A DNA stretch of 64,000 nucleotides from the NCBI GenBank assembly GCA_963751835.1, contig CAVVWD010000023.1, positions 1-64,000 on the forward strand. The letters are read 5' to 3'. This document shows positions 44,348-52,847 of the stretch, in pieces (position 1 is the first letter of the stretch; every line of letters starts with the position of its first letter). The stretch comes from JACVRW01 sp963751835. GTDB lineage: Bacteria; Actinomycetota; Thermoleophilia; Solirubrobacterales; Thermoleophilaceae. Position numbers and translations under genes: made by a program. Under the pieces are notes generated by a model. It was not told the DNA's origin. It ran no database searches and was given only the letters and a program-made list of their open reading frames with translations.

Positions 44348-44592
44348 GAGTCGCGCGGCATCAGCACCCACAGGGCGATGTAGAGCAGCGGCGAGACGAT
44401 CACGGCCGACAGCACGGCCAACACCCGCATGACCAGCGGGTTGACGTCGTAGCGTCTTGCCAGACCCGCACCCACGCCGCCCAACAGGCGGTTGTGGCGT
44501 GGACGGCTGAGACCCCTCTCGGCGAACCAGCGGCGCGCCCCCCCGAGGGAGGCGTCGGACGGGGACCCGGGGTCAGTCGCGGTGGCGTTCAT
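44344..44592 (-). CDS. PspC-domain protein
   Basis: An 82-residue protein. The PspC domain occupies residues ~33-80: RLLGGVGAGLARRYDVNPLVMRVLAVLSAVIVSPLLYIALWVLMP, with one membrane helix. The N-terminal 30 residues are polar and low in complexity. PspC-type proteins respond to membrane stress; single-domain actinobacterial copies are common and their partners are unknown here. The gene upstream on the strand ends before a strong terminator. Confidence 0.9.
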   Translation of the reverse strand: MNATATDPGSPSDASLGGARRWFAERGLSRPRHNRLLGGVGAGLARRYDVNPLVMRVLAVLSAVIVSPLLYIALWVLMPRDS

Positions 44593-44728
44593 TGGTGGCT
44601 CCTCAAGGGCAATATGCCCGCTTCGTTTGCGATGGAGGAAGCATGCCGTTCACGCGCACGGCCGGCCATGGGGCGACCAGGCGTGCGGGGGTGCGGGTAC
44701 CCGGCCGGTTCGAGCGCTGTGCAGAAAT

Positions 44729-44762
44729 ACGAAAGGCCCGTCCCGAGGGACGAGCCTTTCGT
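44729..44762. terminator. Strong bidirectional hairpin terminator
   Basis: A near-perfect inverted repeat: ACGAAAGGC at 44729-44737 pairs with GCCTTTCGT at 44754-44762, with a further CGTCCC/GGGACG stem inside and a 2-nt loop. T-rich edges occur on both strands. It follows the stop of the 44785-45535 gene, and the rest of the 44593-44784 gap shows nothing else clear. Confidence 0.85.
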
Positions 44763-44784
44763 TGCATCCTCGACGCTCTGAGGC

Positions 44785-45535
44785 TCAGCTTGCGCTGGGC
44801 GCGAGGCCGGTGGTGCGTATCTGCCGGGAGCGGTCGCGCGGCGGGCGTACCGCGAAGACGACCAGGGTGGCCGCGGTCAGCAGCAGGATCGCTCCGCCGC
44901 CGAGCGCGCTCCAGCCGATCTCCGTCAGGTACGGGAGCTTCGCCCCGGCGCTGATGTCGGCCTGCACTCCGGGCGACCCGTCCGCGTTCATGACGACGAT
45001 CGACCAGTCACCGTCCTCGACCTCCCAGGTGAGGGTCTGAGAGCCGGCGCCCTGCGCCGACGCTGCCCAGATCCGCTCGCCAGCGGGCGCCGCCGGGCTG
45101 CGTTCGCCCGCCTGGCGGCTGTAGAAGGCCTCGAACGGGTCGAAGTCGACGTCGGTCAGGATGGTGTGCGAGACGTCGCTCAGATACGAGGACACCTGGT
45201 CGGTCCGGGCGATCCCCACGAACAACGGCTTGCCGGACTGCGACTCGACGTCGAGCCGTACGTCGCCGAGGCTCGGTTGAGTCGACGAGCTCCTCCGCTC
45301 CGTCGAGATCCATGTCCAGGCTTTCCGTCGCGATGGCGTGCGTGCCGGCCGCGAAGCTCTGGCTATTGGTCGAGAGGTAGCCCCGCTCGTCCTTCTCGCT
45401 CTCGCCCCACAGCGCCAGGGCGCCGAGGCCAAGGGCGCCGACGGCGGCCACGCTCGCAAGAGCGGCGCTCACGAGCAGGACGATGCGCGCGCCACGTGAG
45501 CGCGTGCGCGGGATCTGGGTGTTGTTCTGGGTCAT
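44785..45535 (-). pseudogene. Two-helix membrane protein of unknown function, frameshifted
   Basis: Two overlapping frames make one protein of about 249 residues. The first starts at the ATG at 45535 (MTQNNTQIPRTRSRGAR, helix IVLLVSAALASVAAVGALGLG) and reads to SLDMDLDGAEELVDSTE. Deleting one C near 45270 joins it to LGDVRLDVESQSGKPLFVGIARTDQVSSYL in the other frame. The extracellular part then continues to WEVEDGDWSIVVMNADGSPGV, and a second helix (IGWSALGGGAILLLTAATLVVFAV) precedes a basic tail. The length (751 nt, one base too many) fits a single insertion. I do not know the family's function; similar proteins occur in actinobacteria as hypothetical membrane proteins. Confidence 0.75.
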
Positions 45536-45566
45536 CTCTTCTCCGTTCAGGATTGGGTTAGAGCGG

Positions 45567-45725
45567 CTATGGCCTCGCCAGAAGGCGCGACATCAGCCGC
45601 CGGCGCAGGCTCGGACGCGTAGGACGCGAGCGGCGATAGTCGGGGATCGTGATTCCCTCGGGGATCGAGGTCTCGATGTAGGCGAGCGGGATGTCCAGCT
45701 CGAAGTCGCTGGTCGAATAGGTCAT
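45567..45725 (-). CDS. Small Arg-rich protein, 52 residues
   Basis: ATG at 45725, preceded by GTGGAGAT. The first half is acidic (TSDFELDIPLAYIETSIPEG) and the second half strongly basic (DYRRSRPTRPSLRRRLMSRLL). Its start overlaps the stop of the upstream 80-residue gene (ATGA), which supports translation. Function unknown. Confidence 0.55.
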   Translation of the reverse strand: MTYSTSDFELDIPLAYIETSIPEGITIPDYRRSRPTRPSLRRRLMSRLLARP

Positions 45726-45964
45726 GGGATCTCCACTTCTCTGACTTGGATGGGGTTGGTCCGCTGGGCCACGAACCTCGGCAGGAGCGCGAGCGCCTCC
45801 TGACGGTCTGTGGCTTCCACTCGCCACCACACGCCATGTCCGCCGGACAGGCAGGTCGACGGCGCACGGCCGTGTCGCAGCGGGCTCGAGAAGCCCTGCC
45901 AGGCGGCGAACGCGGCGGCGCATTCATGCGCCTCGTGCTGGTGATGTAGGAGGAAGAACGGCAT
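45722..45964 (-). CDS. Small conserved-looking His/Trp-rich protein, 80 residues
   Basis: A compact protein starting at the ATG at 45964 (MPFFLLHHQHEAHECAAAFAAWQGF). It has an alpha/beta rhythm typical of a ferredoxin-like fold: strand with HHQHEAHE, a helix ECAAAFAAWQGF, strand GGHGVWWRVEA, helix DRQEALALLPRFVAQR and last strand NPIQVREVEI. I recall similar short actinobacterial proteins but no function. It is translationally coupled to the 52-residue gene. Clustered His and a Cys suggest metal binding at most (inference). Confidence 0.65.
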   Translation of the reverse strand: MPFFLLHHQHEAHECAAAFAAWQGFSSPLRHGRAPSTCLSGGHGVWWRVEATDRQEALALLPRFVAQRTNPIQVREVEIP

Positions 45965-46035
45965 GCTCCGATGGTGTCGCCGGAGCGCCCTCAGAACATC
46001 AGGCGGCCGCCCTTAACCGGCACCCTGAACAACGA

Positions 46036-46063
46036 CCGGCGCCCGCCGAGAGGCGGGCGCCGG
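46036..46063 (-). terminator. 12-bp hairpin terminator after the MMPL gene
   Basis: CCGGCGCCCGCC (46036-46047), loop GAGA, and its perfect complement (46052-46063). It lies 23-50 nt beyond the MMPL stop on the minus strand. Confidence 0.75.
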
Positions 46064-46086
46064 ATGCTGCTCGGGTTGGGTGTCTC

Positions 46087-48282
46087 TTATGCCTGGGCGG
46101 GCTGCACCTCCGGCTCGACGGTGACCTGGGGCAGCCAGCCGAGCTTGCGCGGCAGCCACCAGTTCCAGTCGCCGAGCAGCTTCATCGTGGCCGGCAGCAG
46201 CACGCCGCGGATGATCGTGGCGTCGATCAGGACGGCGGCCGCCAGGCCCACGCCCATCTGCTTCATCTGCAGCTCGGACGTGAGCGCGAACATCGAGAAC
46301 ACCGCGACCATCACGATCGCCGCGCTCGTGACCACGCCGGCGGTGCTCTTGATCCCGTGCGCCACCGCATCCGGGGTGCTCATCCCGCGATCGAACGCCT
46401 CGCGGACGCGGGTGAGGATGAACACGTGGTAGTCCATCGACAGCCCGAACAGGATCACGAACAGGAACAGCGGCAGCCAGGCCGCGATCGCGCCGTTCGA
46501 CTCGAAGCCAAGCAGCGACTCGGCCCACTCGTTCTGGAACACCAGCACCAGCAGCCCGTATGCCGAAGCCACGGACAGCAGGTTGAGCACGATCGCCTTG
46601 ATCGGGATGATGAGCGACCGGAAGGTGACCAGCAGCAGCAGGAACGCCGCCGAGAGCACGAATCCGAACACGTACGGGAGGTTGCCGATCATGGCGTCGT
46701 TGAAGTCACCCGTCGCGGCGGCCTCCCCGGTTGTGTAGGCCTCGACTCCGTCCACCTCGCCGAGCGTTGACGGAACGAGGTCGTCGCGCAGCGCGTCGAC
46801 GGCCCGGTTGGACAGGTCGTCCGTGCCATTCCCGGTGGTGGGGAGGGTCATGGTCGCGACCGTCTGGTCCGAGCTGACCTCGACAGTGGCCTGGCCCTCG
46901 AAGAGGTCCTGGCGCTGCTGAGCCTGCGTCTCGAGCGAGTCGATTGCCGACACGACCTGCGGTGACGTCACGTCGTCGGCCTTGATCACGACCATCTCCG
47001 AGCTGCCCTCGCTGGGGAAGGCCGCCTGGAGGCGGTCGTACGTCTGCATCACCTCGAGGTCACGCGAGAAGTCCTCGGTGCCCCCGAGCGAGGTCTGCAT
47101 CCCGAGCGCCGGCACCGCCAGCGCGACCAAGATGCCGGCGGACACGAGCGCCGAGACGAGCGGGCGCCGCAGCACCCGGTCGAGGACGCGCGACCACAGC
47201 CCGGCCTCGCCAACCCTGTTCTTGATGCGGCCGACGAGCGGCACGCGACCCCTGTCGACCCGGTCGCCGAGCTTCGACAGCAACGCCGGGAGCACGGTCA
47301 GCGAGCCGATAACGGCGACGGCGACGACCATGATCGTGCCTGTCGCAAACGAGGCGAAATTGGAGATTCCGCCCAGGTACATGCCGGCCATCGCGACCAT
47401 CACGGTGAGGCCGGAGATCAGAACCGCCCGCCCCGACGTCGCCGCAGCAGCCTCGATTGCGGCGTCGGTCTCACGCCCGGCGGCACGCTCTTCGCGCTGC
47501 CGCTTCAGATAGAACAGGCTGTAGTCGACCCCGACGGCCATGCCGACCAGCAGCACCACGTGCATGACCGATTCGTCGACCGGAGCGATCTGGCTGACGG
47601 GACCGAGCAGCCCCATCGTCGCCGCCACGCTGGTGAGCGCCAGCAGCACCGGAATTCCGGCCGCGACCATCGCGCCGAATGCGAACACCAGGATGATGAG
47701 CGTCACGGGCACCGACATGAACGTCGACTTGCCGAGCTCCTCGTTCGACTTGTCCTTCGTCGCCTTGTTGATGCTGGCGTCGCCGGCCTCCTCGATGCGA
47801 AGCTCCGGGTTCGCCTTCTGAGCCGCCTCGACGGCGGCCAGGGAATGGACAACCGACTCCTCGGCGGTCTTCTGGTCGCCCGGCAGCTCGAACGTCACGA
47901 GGGCGGAATGCCCGTCAGAGGAGATCTGTCCGCGGTCCCCGTCGTAGGGACCCACGACGTTGGCAACGCCCTCGGTTTCGTTCAGGCGCTGGGTCACGTC
48001 GTCGACTCCAGCCTTGAACTGGGCGTCGCCGGCATCGAGCTGCTTGCTCTGGATCAGCACCTGCTCGGCTGCCTTGTCGTCGAAGGCGCCGTCGAGCGCC
48101 TTGGCGGCCTGACCCGACTCCCCGGGCCCACCCGCGTTCGGCTCGATGTTCTTCTGCGGTACTAGGTTGAAACCGATCACCATCGATACGGCTACGAACG
48201 TCAGCCATCCGAGGATGGCCTTCTTGCGGTGCTGGACGCTCCAGCGCCCGATCCGTGCAGTGATGTTCTCCGGCTGTTGCAA
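46087..48282 (-). CDS. MMPL-family RND transporter (first copy)
   Basis: About 731 residues from the TTG at 48282, which has GGAGGAG 6 nt upstream; the in-frame ATG at 48348 would be a poorer start. It shows the MMPL plan: helix 1 (KKAILGWLTFVAVSMVIGF), a periplasmic loop with AKALDGAFDDKAAEQVLIQS, a helix bundle with GMAVGVDYSLFYLKRQREE, a second large loop, and FGLSMDYHVFILTRVRE, the second copy of the GxxxDY motif whose Asp residues carry protons. These exporters move lipids, drugs or siderophores. It is divergent from a LuxR-type ATPase regulator and ends at a strong hairpin. Substrate unknown. Confidence 0.9.
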   Translation of the reverse strand: MQQPENITARIGRWSVQHRKKAILGWLTFVAVSMVIGFNLVPQKNIEPNAGGPGESGQAAKALDGAFDDKAAEQVLIQSKQLDAGDAQFKAGVDDVTQRLNETEGVANVVGPYDGDRGQISSDGHSALVTFELPGDQKTAEESVVHSLAAVEAAQKANPELRIEEAGDASINKATKDKSNEELGKSTFMSVPVTLIILVFAFGAMVAAGIPVLLALTSVAATMGLLGPVSQIAPVDESVMHVVLLVGMAVGVDYSLFYLKRQREERAAGRETDAAIEAAAATSGRAVLISGLTVMVAMAGMYLGGISNFASFATGTIMVVAVAVIGSLTVLPALLSKLGDRVDRGRVPLVGRIKNRVGEAGLWSRVLDRVLRRPLVSALVSAGILVALAVPALGMQTSLGGTEDFSRDLEVMQTYDRLQAAFPSEGSSEMVVIKADDVTSPQVVSAIDSLETQAQQRQDLFEGQATVEVSSDQTVATMTLPTTGNGTDDLSNRAVDALRDDLVPSTLGEVDGVEAYTTGEAAATGDFNDAMIGNLPYVFGFVLSAAFLLLLVTFRSLIIPIKAIVLNLLSVASAYGLLVLVFQNEWAESLLGFESNGAIAAWLPLFLFVILFGLSMDYHVFILTRVREAFDRGMSTPDAVAHGIKSTAGVVTSAAIVMVAVFSMFALTSELQMKQMGVGLAAAVLIDATIIRGVLLPATMKLLGDWNWWLPRKLGWLPQVTVEPEVQPAQA

Positions 48283-48357
48283 CGTGACTCCTCCGATTGC
48301 TTGATCTGACACGCCGGTAGCGTCGAGGTCGAGCCACTGATCGATCATCGGGCTGGC

Positions 48358-48379
48358 ACCCTGAACCGGGACCCTGAAC
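48358..48379. promoter_or_regulatory. Direct-repeat operator candidate ACCCTGAAC x2 (13-bp period)
   Basis: ACCCTGAAC at 48358-48366 and 48371-48379 lie between the divergent MMPL and LuxR-type genes, just upstream of the LuxR start. A third copy occurs at 46022-46030 in the gap beyond the MMPL gene. They could be half-sites for the LuxR-type regulator. Confidence 0.4.
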
Positions 48380-48396
48380 CCGGATGGGCACTGGGT

Positions 48397-51342
48397 ATGC
48401 TCGCCCGTACGGTGGACTCCCGGCCCAGTGCCATCCGCGCGCGGATCGTCGGGCGCGAACGCGAGCTTGAGCAGCTCGAGGCGGCCCTCGACGCACTGAG
48501 TGAAGGCGGGCCCGCCTACCTGACGCTCGAGGGCGAGCCCGGCATCGGCAAGACGCGGCTCCTGGACGAGCTCCGCGATCGGGCCGACGACCGCGGCCAT
48601 GTGGTGCTCTCGGGCGCGGCGGCGGAGTTCGAGCGCGAGCTGCCGTTCAGCGTCTGGGTGGACGCGCTCGATGCCTACGTCGTCTCACAGGATTTCGCTC
48701 AGCACGAGTCGTGGGATGCCGGCCTGGCCGTCGAGCTCGGCCAGGTGCTCCCCTCGCTGCGGTCGGCGAACGGCGGCGCCGGAGCGGTCGCCGACGAGCG
48801 CTACCAGGCACACCGCGCCGTCAGCCGGCTCCTGGGCCTGGTTGCGGAGAACCAGCCGCTCGTGCTCGTCCTTGACGACCTCCAGTGGAGCGACAGCGCC
48901 TCGATCGAGTTGATCGGCGCCCTCGCCCGCCGTGAACCCGACGCGCCCGTGCTGATGGCGCTTGCGTGCCGGCCGGGGCAGGTCGCACTGCGCCTGACCG
49001 CCGCCCTGACCGGTGCCCGGGTGCGCCGGCTCGAGCTCGAGCCGCTCAGCGAGGCTGAGGCGGCTCTGCTCCTGGAGGACCTGGACGCCGATGCGGCTGC
49101 CGCGATCTACCGCCACGGAGGCGGCAACCCGTTCTACCTCGAACAGCTCGGCCGCGCGGGTGACGGCGGGGCGCTCGCGACGCGGCCCGAACCCGGGGGG
49201 CCAGCAGCCGAGACCGGGGTGCCGGCGGCAGTGGCAGGAGCAATCGCGGGTGAGCTCGACTCGCTCTCCGACGAGTCGCGCGCGTTGCTCAATGCAGCGG
49301 CGGTTGCCGGCGAGCCCTTCGAGGTCGATCTCGCGGCCGCCATCGCGGGGTTGCAAGGAGCCGAGGCACTGGCGGCGCTGGACGACCTGCTGGACACCGA
49401 CCTCATCCGGCCGACCGACGTGCCGCGCCGCTTTGTCTTCCGCCACCCGCTCGTGCGCCGCGCGGTGTACGAGTCGCTGCGCGGGGGCTGGCGCCTGGCG
49501 GCACACGCCAAGGCGGCTGAGGCGCTGGCGGCACGCGGGGCGGATGCTGCCGAACGGGCCCACCACGTAGAGCAGTCGGCGGGTCAGGGCGACGCGGCAG
49601 CGATCGAGCTGCTGCTCGACGCCGGGCGGAGCGCGGCTCCGCGCGCCCCCGAGGCGGCCGCGCGCTGGTTCGAGGCGGCGCTGCGCCTGCTTCCCAGCGG
49701 AGATTCGGACCGTCAGGTATCGATCCGCGTATCGCTCGCCTCCGCGTTGCGCTCGAGCGGCGAGCTCGAGCGCTGCCGCGCCACCCTCCTGGAAGCGATC
49801 GATCTGCTCCCTGCCGAATCCGTCGTCCGCAGGGTCGAGCTGACGACGCTCTGCGCGGCCGTCGAGCATTGGCAGGGGCGCCACGACGATGCTCACAGCC
49901 GCCTCGAGCGCGCTTGGGACGACGTACCCGACCGCACCCTCCCTGCGGCAGCCGCCCTCCAGATCGAGCTCGCGGTGGACGGGCTCTATCGGCTGGACTT
50001 CGCCCAGACGCTGACGATGGGCCGCGGCGCGCTGGAGACCGCGCGCGGCGTCGGCGATCGTGCGCTCATCGCCGCCGCGGCGTCAGCGCTGTGCCTGGGG
50101 GAGGCCGCCGCGGGAGACATCGACGCCGCCCGTGAGCACCGCGAGGAGGCTTTGGGGCAGGTCGACCGTCTGTCCGACGCGGAACTGACGCCCCGCCTGG
50201 AGGCGCTCTACTACCTCGGCTGGGCCGAGAACTATCTCGAGCACTACGAGGAGGCGATCGCGCATGTCGATCGGGGCATCGCGATCGCCCGAGCGGCCGG
50301 CGAGGGACGACTCCTCGTCCCGATGATGCTGGTCAAGGGTTTCCCCTTCGAGATGCAGGGTCGCATGGCCGAGGCCGTCGAGCTCTGCGAGACGGCCATC
50401 GAGGCGGCGCGCCTGGCCGGCAATCCCCACTACCTCTTTTGGGCGCTGTTCGAGCTCGGGTGGGCGCACTACTACTCGGGCAACCTCGACGCTGCCATCG
50501 CGGCGGGCGAGGAGAGCGCCAGGATCGGCGGGCGGCTGGCGGGCGCCACGATGCCCTCCGCCGGCGGCGGACCCGGCTGGCAGATCGCCTGCTCGCGCTT
50601 CGAGGCCGGCGAGGTCGAGCGGGCACGAGAGGAGATGCAGGCGCTGGGCTCGGATGAGCTCGAGCACAAGATTCCCGTCGAGCGCTGTTTCGACTGGGAG
50701 ACGCTCGCGCTCGTCGAGCTGGCGAACGGGAACCTCGAGGCGGCCGATGGGTATGCACGCCGGGCCGAGGACAACGCCGAGCGACTCGGCCTGCGCGTGC
50801 CTCACGCCGTCGCCGGCCGCGCCCGGGCTGCCCTGCTTCTGGCCGCCGGGCAGGCGGACGAGGCGGCACGGGCCGCCGGCCGCTCCGCTCGTGATGCCGC
50901 CGCCGTGGGAGCCCGTCTCCAGGCAGCCTTCTCACGCGGGCTGGCGGGCCAGGCGCTGGCGGCCGCGGGCGACCGCGCCGGTGCGCTCGACGCGCTCCGG
51001 GAGGCCGAGCGAGAAACCGACCGCTGCGGCTCGGTGCGTTTCCGCGACGAGATGCGCCGCGAGCTGCGCAAGCTCGGCGCCCGCGCCGAGGTGCGCGGGC
51101 CGGCGACCGGCGACGACTCCGGTATGGCCTCACTTACGAAGCGCGAGCGCGAGATCGCCGAGCTGATCACCGACCGTCTCACCAATCCGCAGATCGCGAG
51201 CAAGCTGTTCCTGAGCAAGAAGACGGTCGAATCGCACATCCGCAACCTGTTCGTGAAGCTCGGTGCCTCCTCACGCGTGGAGGTCGCTCGGATCGTCGAA
51301 CGGGAGAGGCGTGAGGGCCCCGGGCTCACGGACGCGCCGTGA
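48397..51342 (+). CDS. LuxR-family ATPase transcriptional regulator (LAL-type)
   Basis: A 981-residue STAND-type regulator. It begins with an AAA ATPase module (VGRERELEQLEAALDAL; Walker A GEPGIGKT, residues 46-53; Walker B LVLVLDDLQWSDS). Long TPR-like helices follow (residues ~400-880), and a C-terminal LuxR HTH (LTKREREIAELITDRLTNPQIASKLFLSKKTVESHIRNLFVKLGAS) closes the protein. LAL regulators activate operons when bound to ATP and an inducer, often maltose-type or antibiotic pathways. Its 3' end overlaps the amino-acid permease start (GTGA), and the divergent MMPL exporter is the likely target. Confidence 0.93.
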   Translation: MLARTVDSRPSAIRARIVGRERELEQLEAALDALSEGGPAYLTLEGEPGIGKTRLLDELRDRADDRGHVVLSGAAAEFERELPFSVWVDALDAYVVSQDFAQHESWDAGLAVELGQVLPSLRSANGGAGAVADERYQAHRAVSRLLGLVAENQPLVLVLDDLQWSDSASIELIGALARREPDAPVLMALACRPGQVALRLTAALTGARVRRLELEPLSEAEAALLLEDLDADAAAAIYRHGGGNPFYLEQLGRAGDGGALATRPEPGGPAAETGVPAAVAGAIAGELDSLSDESRALLNAAAVAGEPFEVDLAAAIAGLQGAEALAALDDLLDTDLIRPTDVPRRFVFRHPLVRRAVYESLRGGWRLAAHAKAAEALAARGADAAERAHHVEQSAGQGDAAAIELLLDAGRSAAPRAPEAAARWFEAALRLLPSGDSDRQVSIRVSLASALRSSGELERCRATLLEAIDLLPAESVVRRVELTTLCAAVEHWQGRHDDAHSRLERAWDDVPDRTLPAAAALQIELAVDGLYRLDFAQTLTMGRGALETARGVGDRALIAAAASALCLGEAAAGDIDAAREHREEALGQVDRLSDAELTPRLEALYYLGWAENYLEHYEEAIAHVDRGIAIARAAGEGRLLVPMMLVKGFPFEMQGRMAEAVELCETAIEAARLAGNPHYLFWALFELGWAHYYSGNLDAAIAAGEESARIGGRLAGATMPSAGGGPGWQIACSRFEAGEVERAREEMQALGSDELEHKIPVERCFDWETLALVELANGNLEAADGYARRAEDNAERLGLRVPHAVAGRARAALLLAAGQADEAARAAGRSARDAAAVGARLQAAFSRGLAGQALAAAGDRAGALDALREAERETDRCGSVRFRDEMRRELRKLGARAEVRGPATGDDSGMASLTKREREIAELITDRLTNPQIASKLFLSKKTVESHIRNLFVKLGASSRVEVARIVERERREGPGLTDAP

Positions 51343-52847
51343 GCCCGGCGGTCGTGCCGGCTGAGGTCGACGCCGATGCGGCAAGGCTTGGCGAGCTCGG
51401 ATACCGGCAGGAGCTCGAGCGGCGTCTTCGGATCTTCGACAACGTGGCGTTGGGCTTCGCCGCCATCTCCCCGGTGGTCGGGCTGTACGCGGTGGTCTTC
51501 GTCGGAACGCTCGTCGCGGGACCCGCGTGGCTGTGGGTGCTCCCCGTCGCGCTCGCCGGCCAGTGCCTGCTGCTCGCCGTGTACGCGGAGCTGGCCTCCG
51601 AGTTCCCGATCGCGGGCGGGGCCTACCAATGGACCCGCCGCCTGATCGGCGGCTCGTACGGCTGGTTCACCGGCTGGGTCGCGGTCTGCGCCTATGCGGT
51701 GGCGAACACCACCATCGCCTACCTCGGGGCTCCCTGGGCCCTGACCCTGACCGGAATCGACGCAACCGCCGACGCGATCGTGGTGACCGGGATGGTCCTC
51801 GTCCTGGTGTGCGCGGCCGCCGGAGCGATCGGAATCGGCGTCCTGAGCCGGATGGTCAAGGCCGGCATCGCGGCTGAGATCGTCGCCTCGATCGGGATCG
51901 GGCTCGCCCTGCTGTTCGTCTTTCGCGAGCAGGACGTCTCGATCCTCACCGACACGCTCGGGGCCGAGGCGCTGTCCGGCGGCTCAGTCGGCGCCGGCAT
52001 GCTTGCGGCGCTTGCGGTGGGAGGCTGGGTCTTCATCGGCTTCGATGCGTGCGTGAGCGCCGCCGAGGAGACCCGCGACGCGGCCCGTCATGTTCCGAAG
52101 GCGATCTGGATCGCGCTGCTGAGCGTCGGAACGCTGGTCATCCTCAACGCGGTCGCGGCCACCCTCGCGCACCCCGACCCGGCTTCGGTGGTGGCGGGAG
52201 AGGATCTCGATCCGGTGACCACCGCGGTGGTCACCTCATTCGGATCGTGGTCGTCGAAGCCGTTCGCCGCGGTTGTCCTGATCGCGTTCCTGGCCTGCGG
52301 CATGGCCGCTCAGGCCCTGACCGCGCGAACCATGTACTCGGTCGCGCGTGACGGCGCGCTACCGGGATCGGGGTTCCTGCGGAGGGTCGATCGCCGCCGT
52401 GTGCCGATCGGCGCGATCGTCGTTACCGCGGTGATCGCCTGCCTGGGATTGCTCCTCGGCCTGCACTCGGCCGCGGTCGGCAGCCTCATCACTTTCGGGA
52501 CGGCGGGGATCTATGTCGCCTTTTTGCTGATCGCGCTCGCGGCGCTGATTGCCCGCGTTCGCGGGACATGGAAGCCCGCCGGCCGCGTTCAGCTCGGGCG
52601 CATGGGCGTGGTGATCAACGCGCTGGCCGTGCTCTGGTTGGCCTTCGAATCCGTGAATATCGCCTGGCCGCGAGAGTCGCTGGCGCCGCCCGACGCCCCG
52701 GTCTACCAGGTCTGGGCGGCGCCGCTCGTCCTTGCGCTGATCACAGCCGTCGGGCTGGCCTATCTCCTGTTGGCCAAGCCTCAGCGCGCGAGCACGGCGA
52801 TCAACAGCCGTTGCACGATCGGGGGCGGCGAGAGGAACACGGTTTAG
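51339..52847 (+). CDS. APC-superfamily amino-acid permease
   Basis: A 502-residue membrane permease from the GTG overlapping the regulator stop. It has 12 hydrophobic segments with APC features: FDNVALGFAAISPVVGLYAVVF in helix 1, ELASEFPIAGGAYQWTRRLIGG in helix 3, and FIGFDACVSAAEETRDAARHVPKAI in helix 6, which is the usual EET(x)nP loop. It imports amino acids or polyamines by proton or sodium coupling. Its stop overlaps the convergent MMPL gene in TTAG. Its pairing with the LuxR-type regulator suggests co-regulation. Confidence 0.9.
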   Translation: MSPAVVPAEVDADAARLGELGYRQELERRLRIFDNVALGFAAISPVVGLYAVVFVGTLVAGPAWLWVLPVALAGQCLLLAVYAELASEFPIAGGAYQWTRRLIGGSYGWFTGWVAVCAYAVANTTIAYLGAPWALTLTGIDATADAIVVTGMVLVLVCAAAGAIGIGVLSRMVKAGIAAEIVASIGIGLALLFVFREQDVSILTDTLGAEALSGGSVGAGMLAALAVGGWVFIGFDACVSAAEETRDAARHVPKAIWIALLSVGTLVILNAVAATLAHPDPASVVAGEDLDPVTTAVVTSFGSWSSKPFAAVVLIAFLACGMAAQALTARTMYSVARDGALPGSGFLRRVDRRRVPIGAIVVTAVIACLGLLLGLHSAAVGSLITFGTAGIYVAFLLIALAALIARVRGTWKPAGRVQLGRMGVVINALAVLWLAFESVNIAWPRESLAPPDAPVYQVWAAPLVLALITAVGLAYLLLAKPQRASTAINSRCTIGGGERNTV

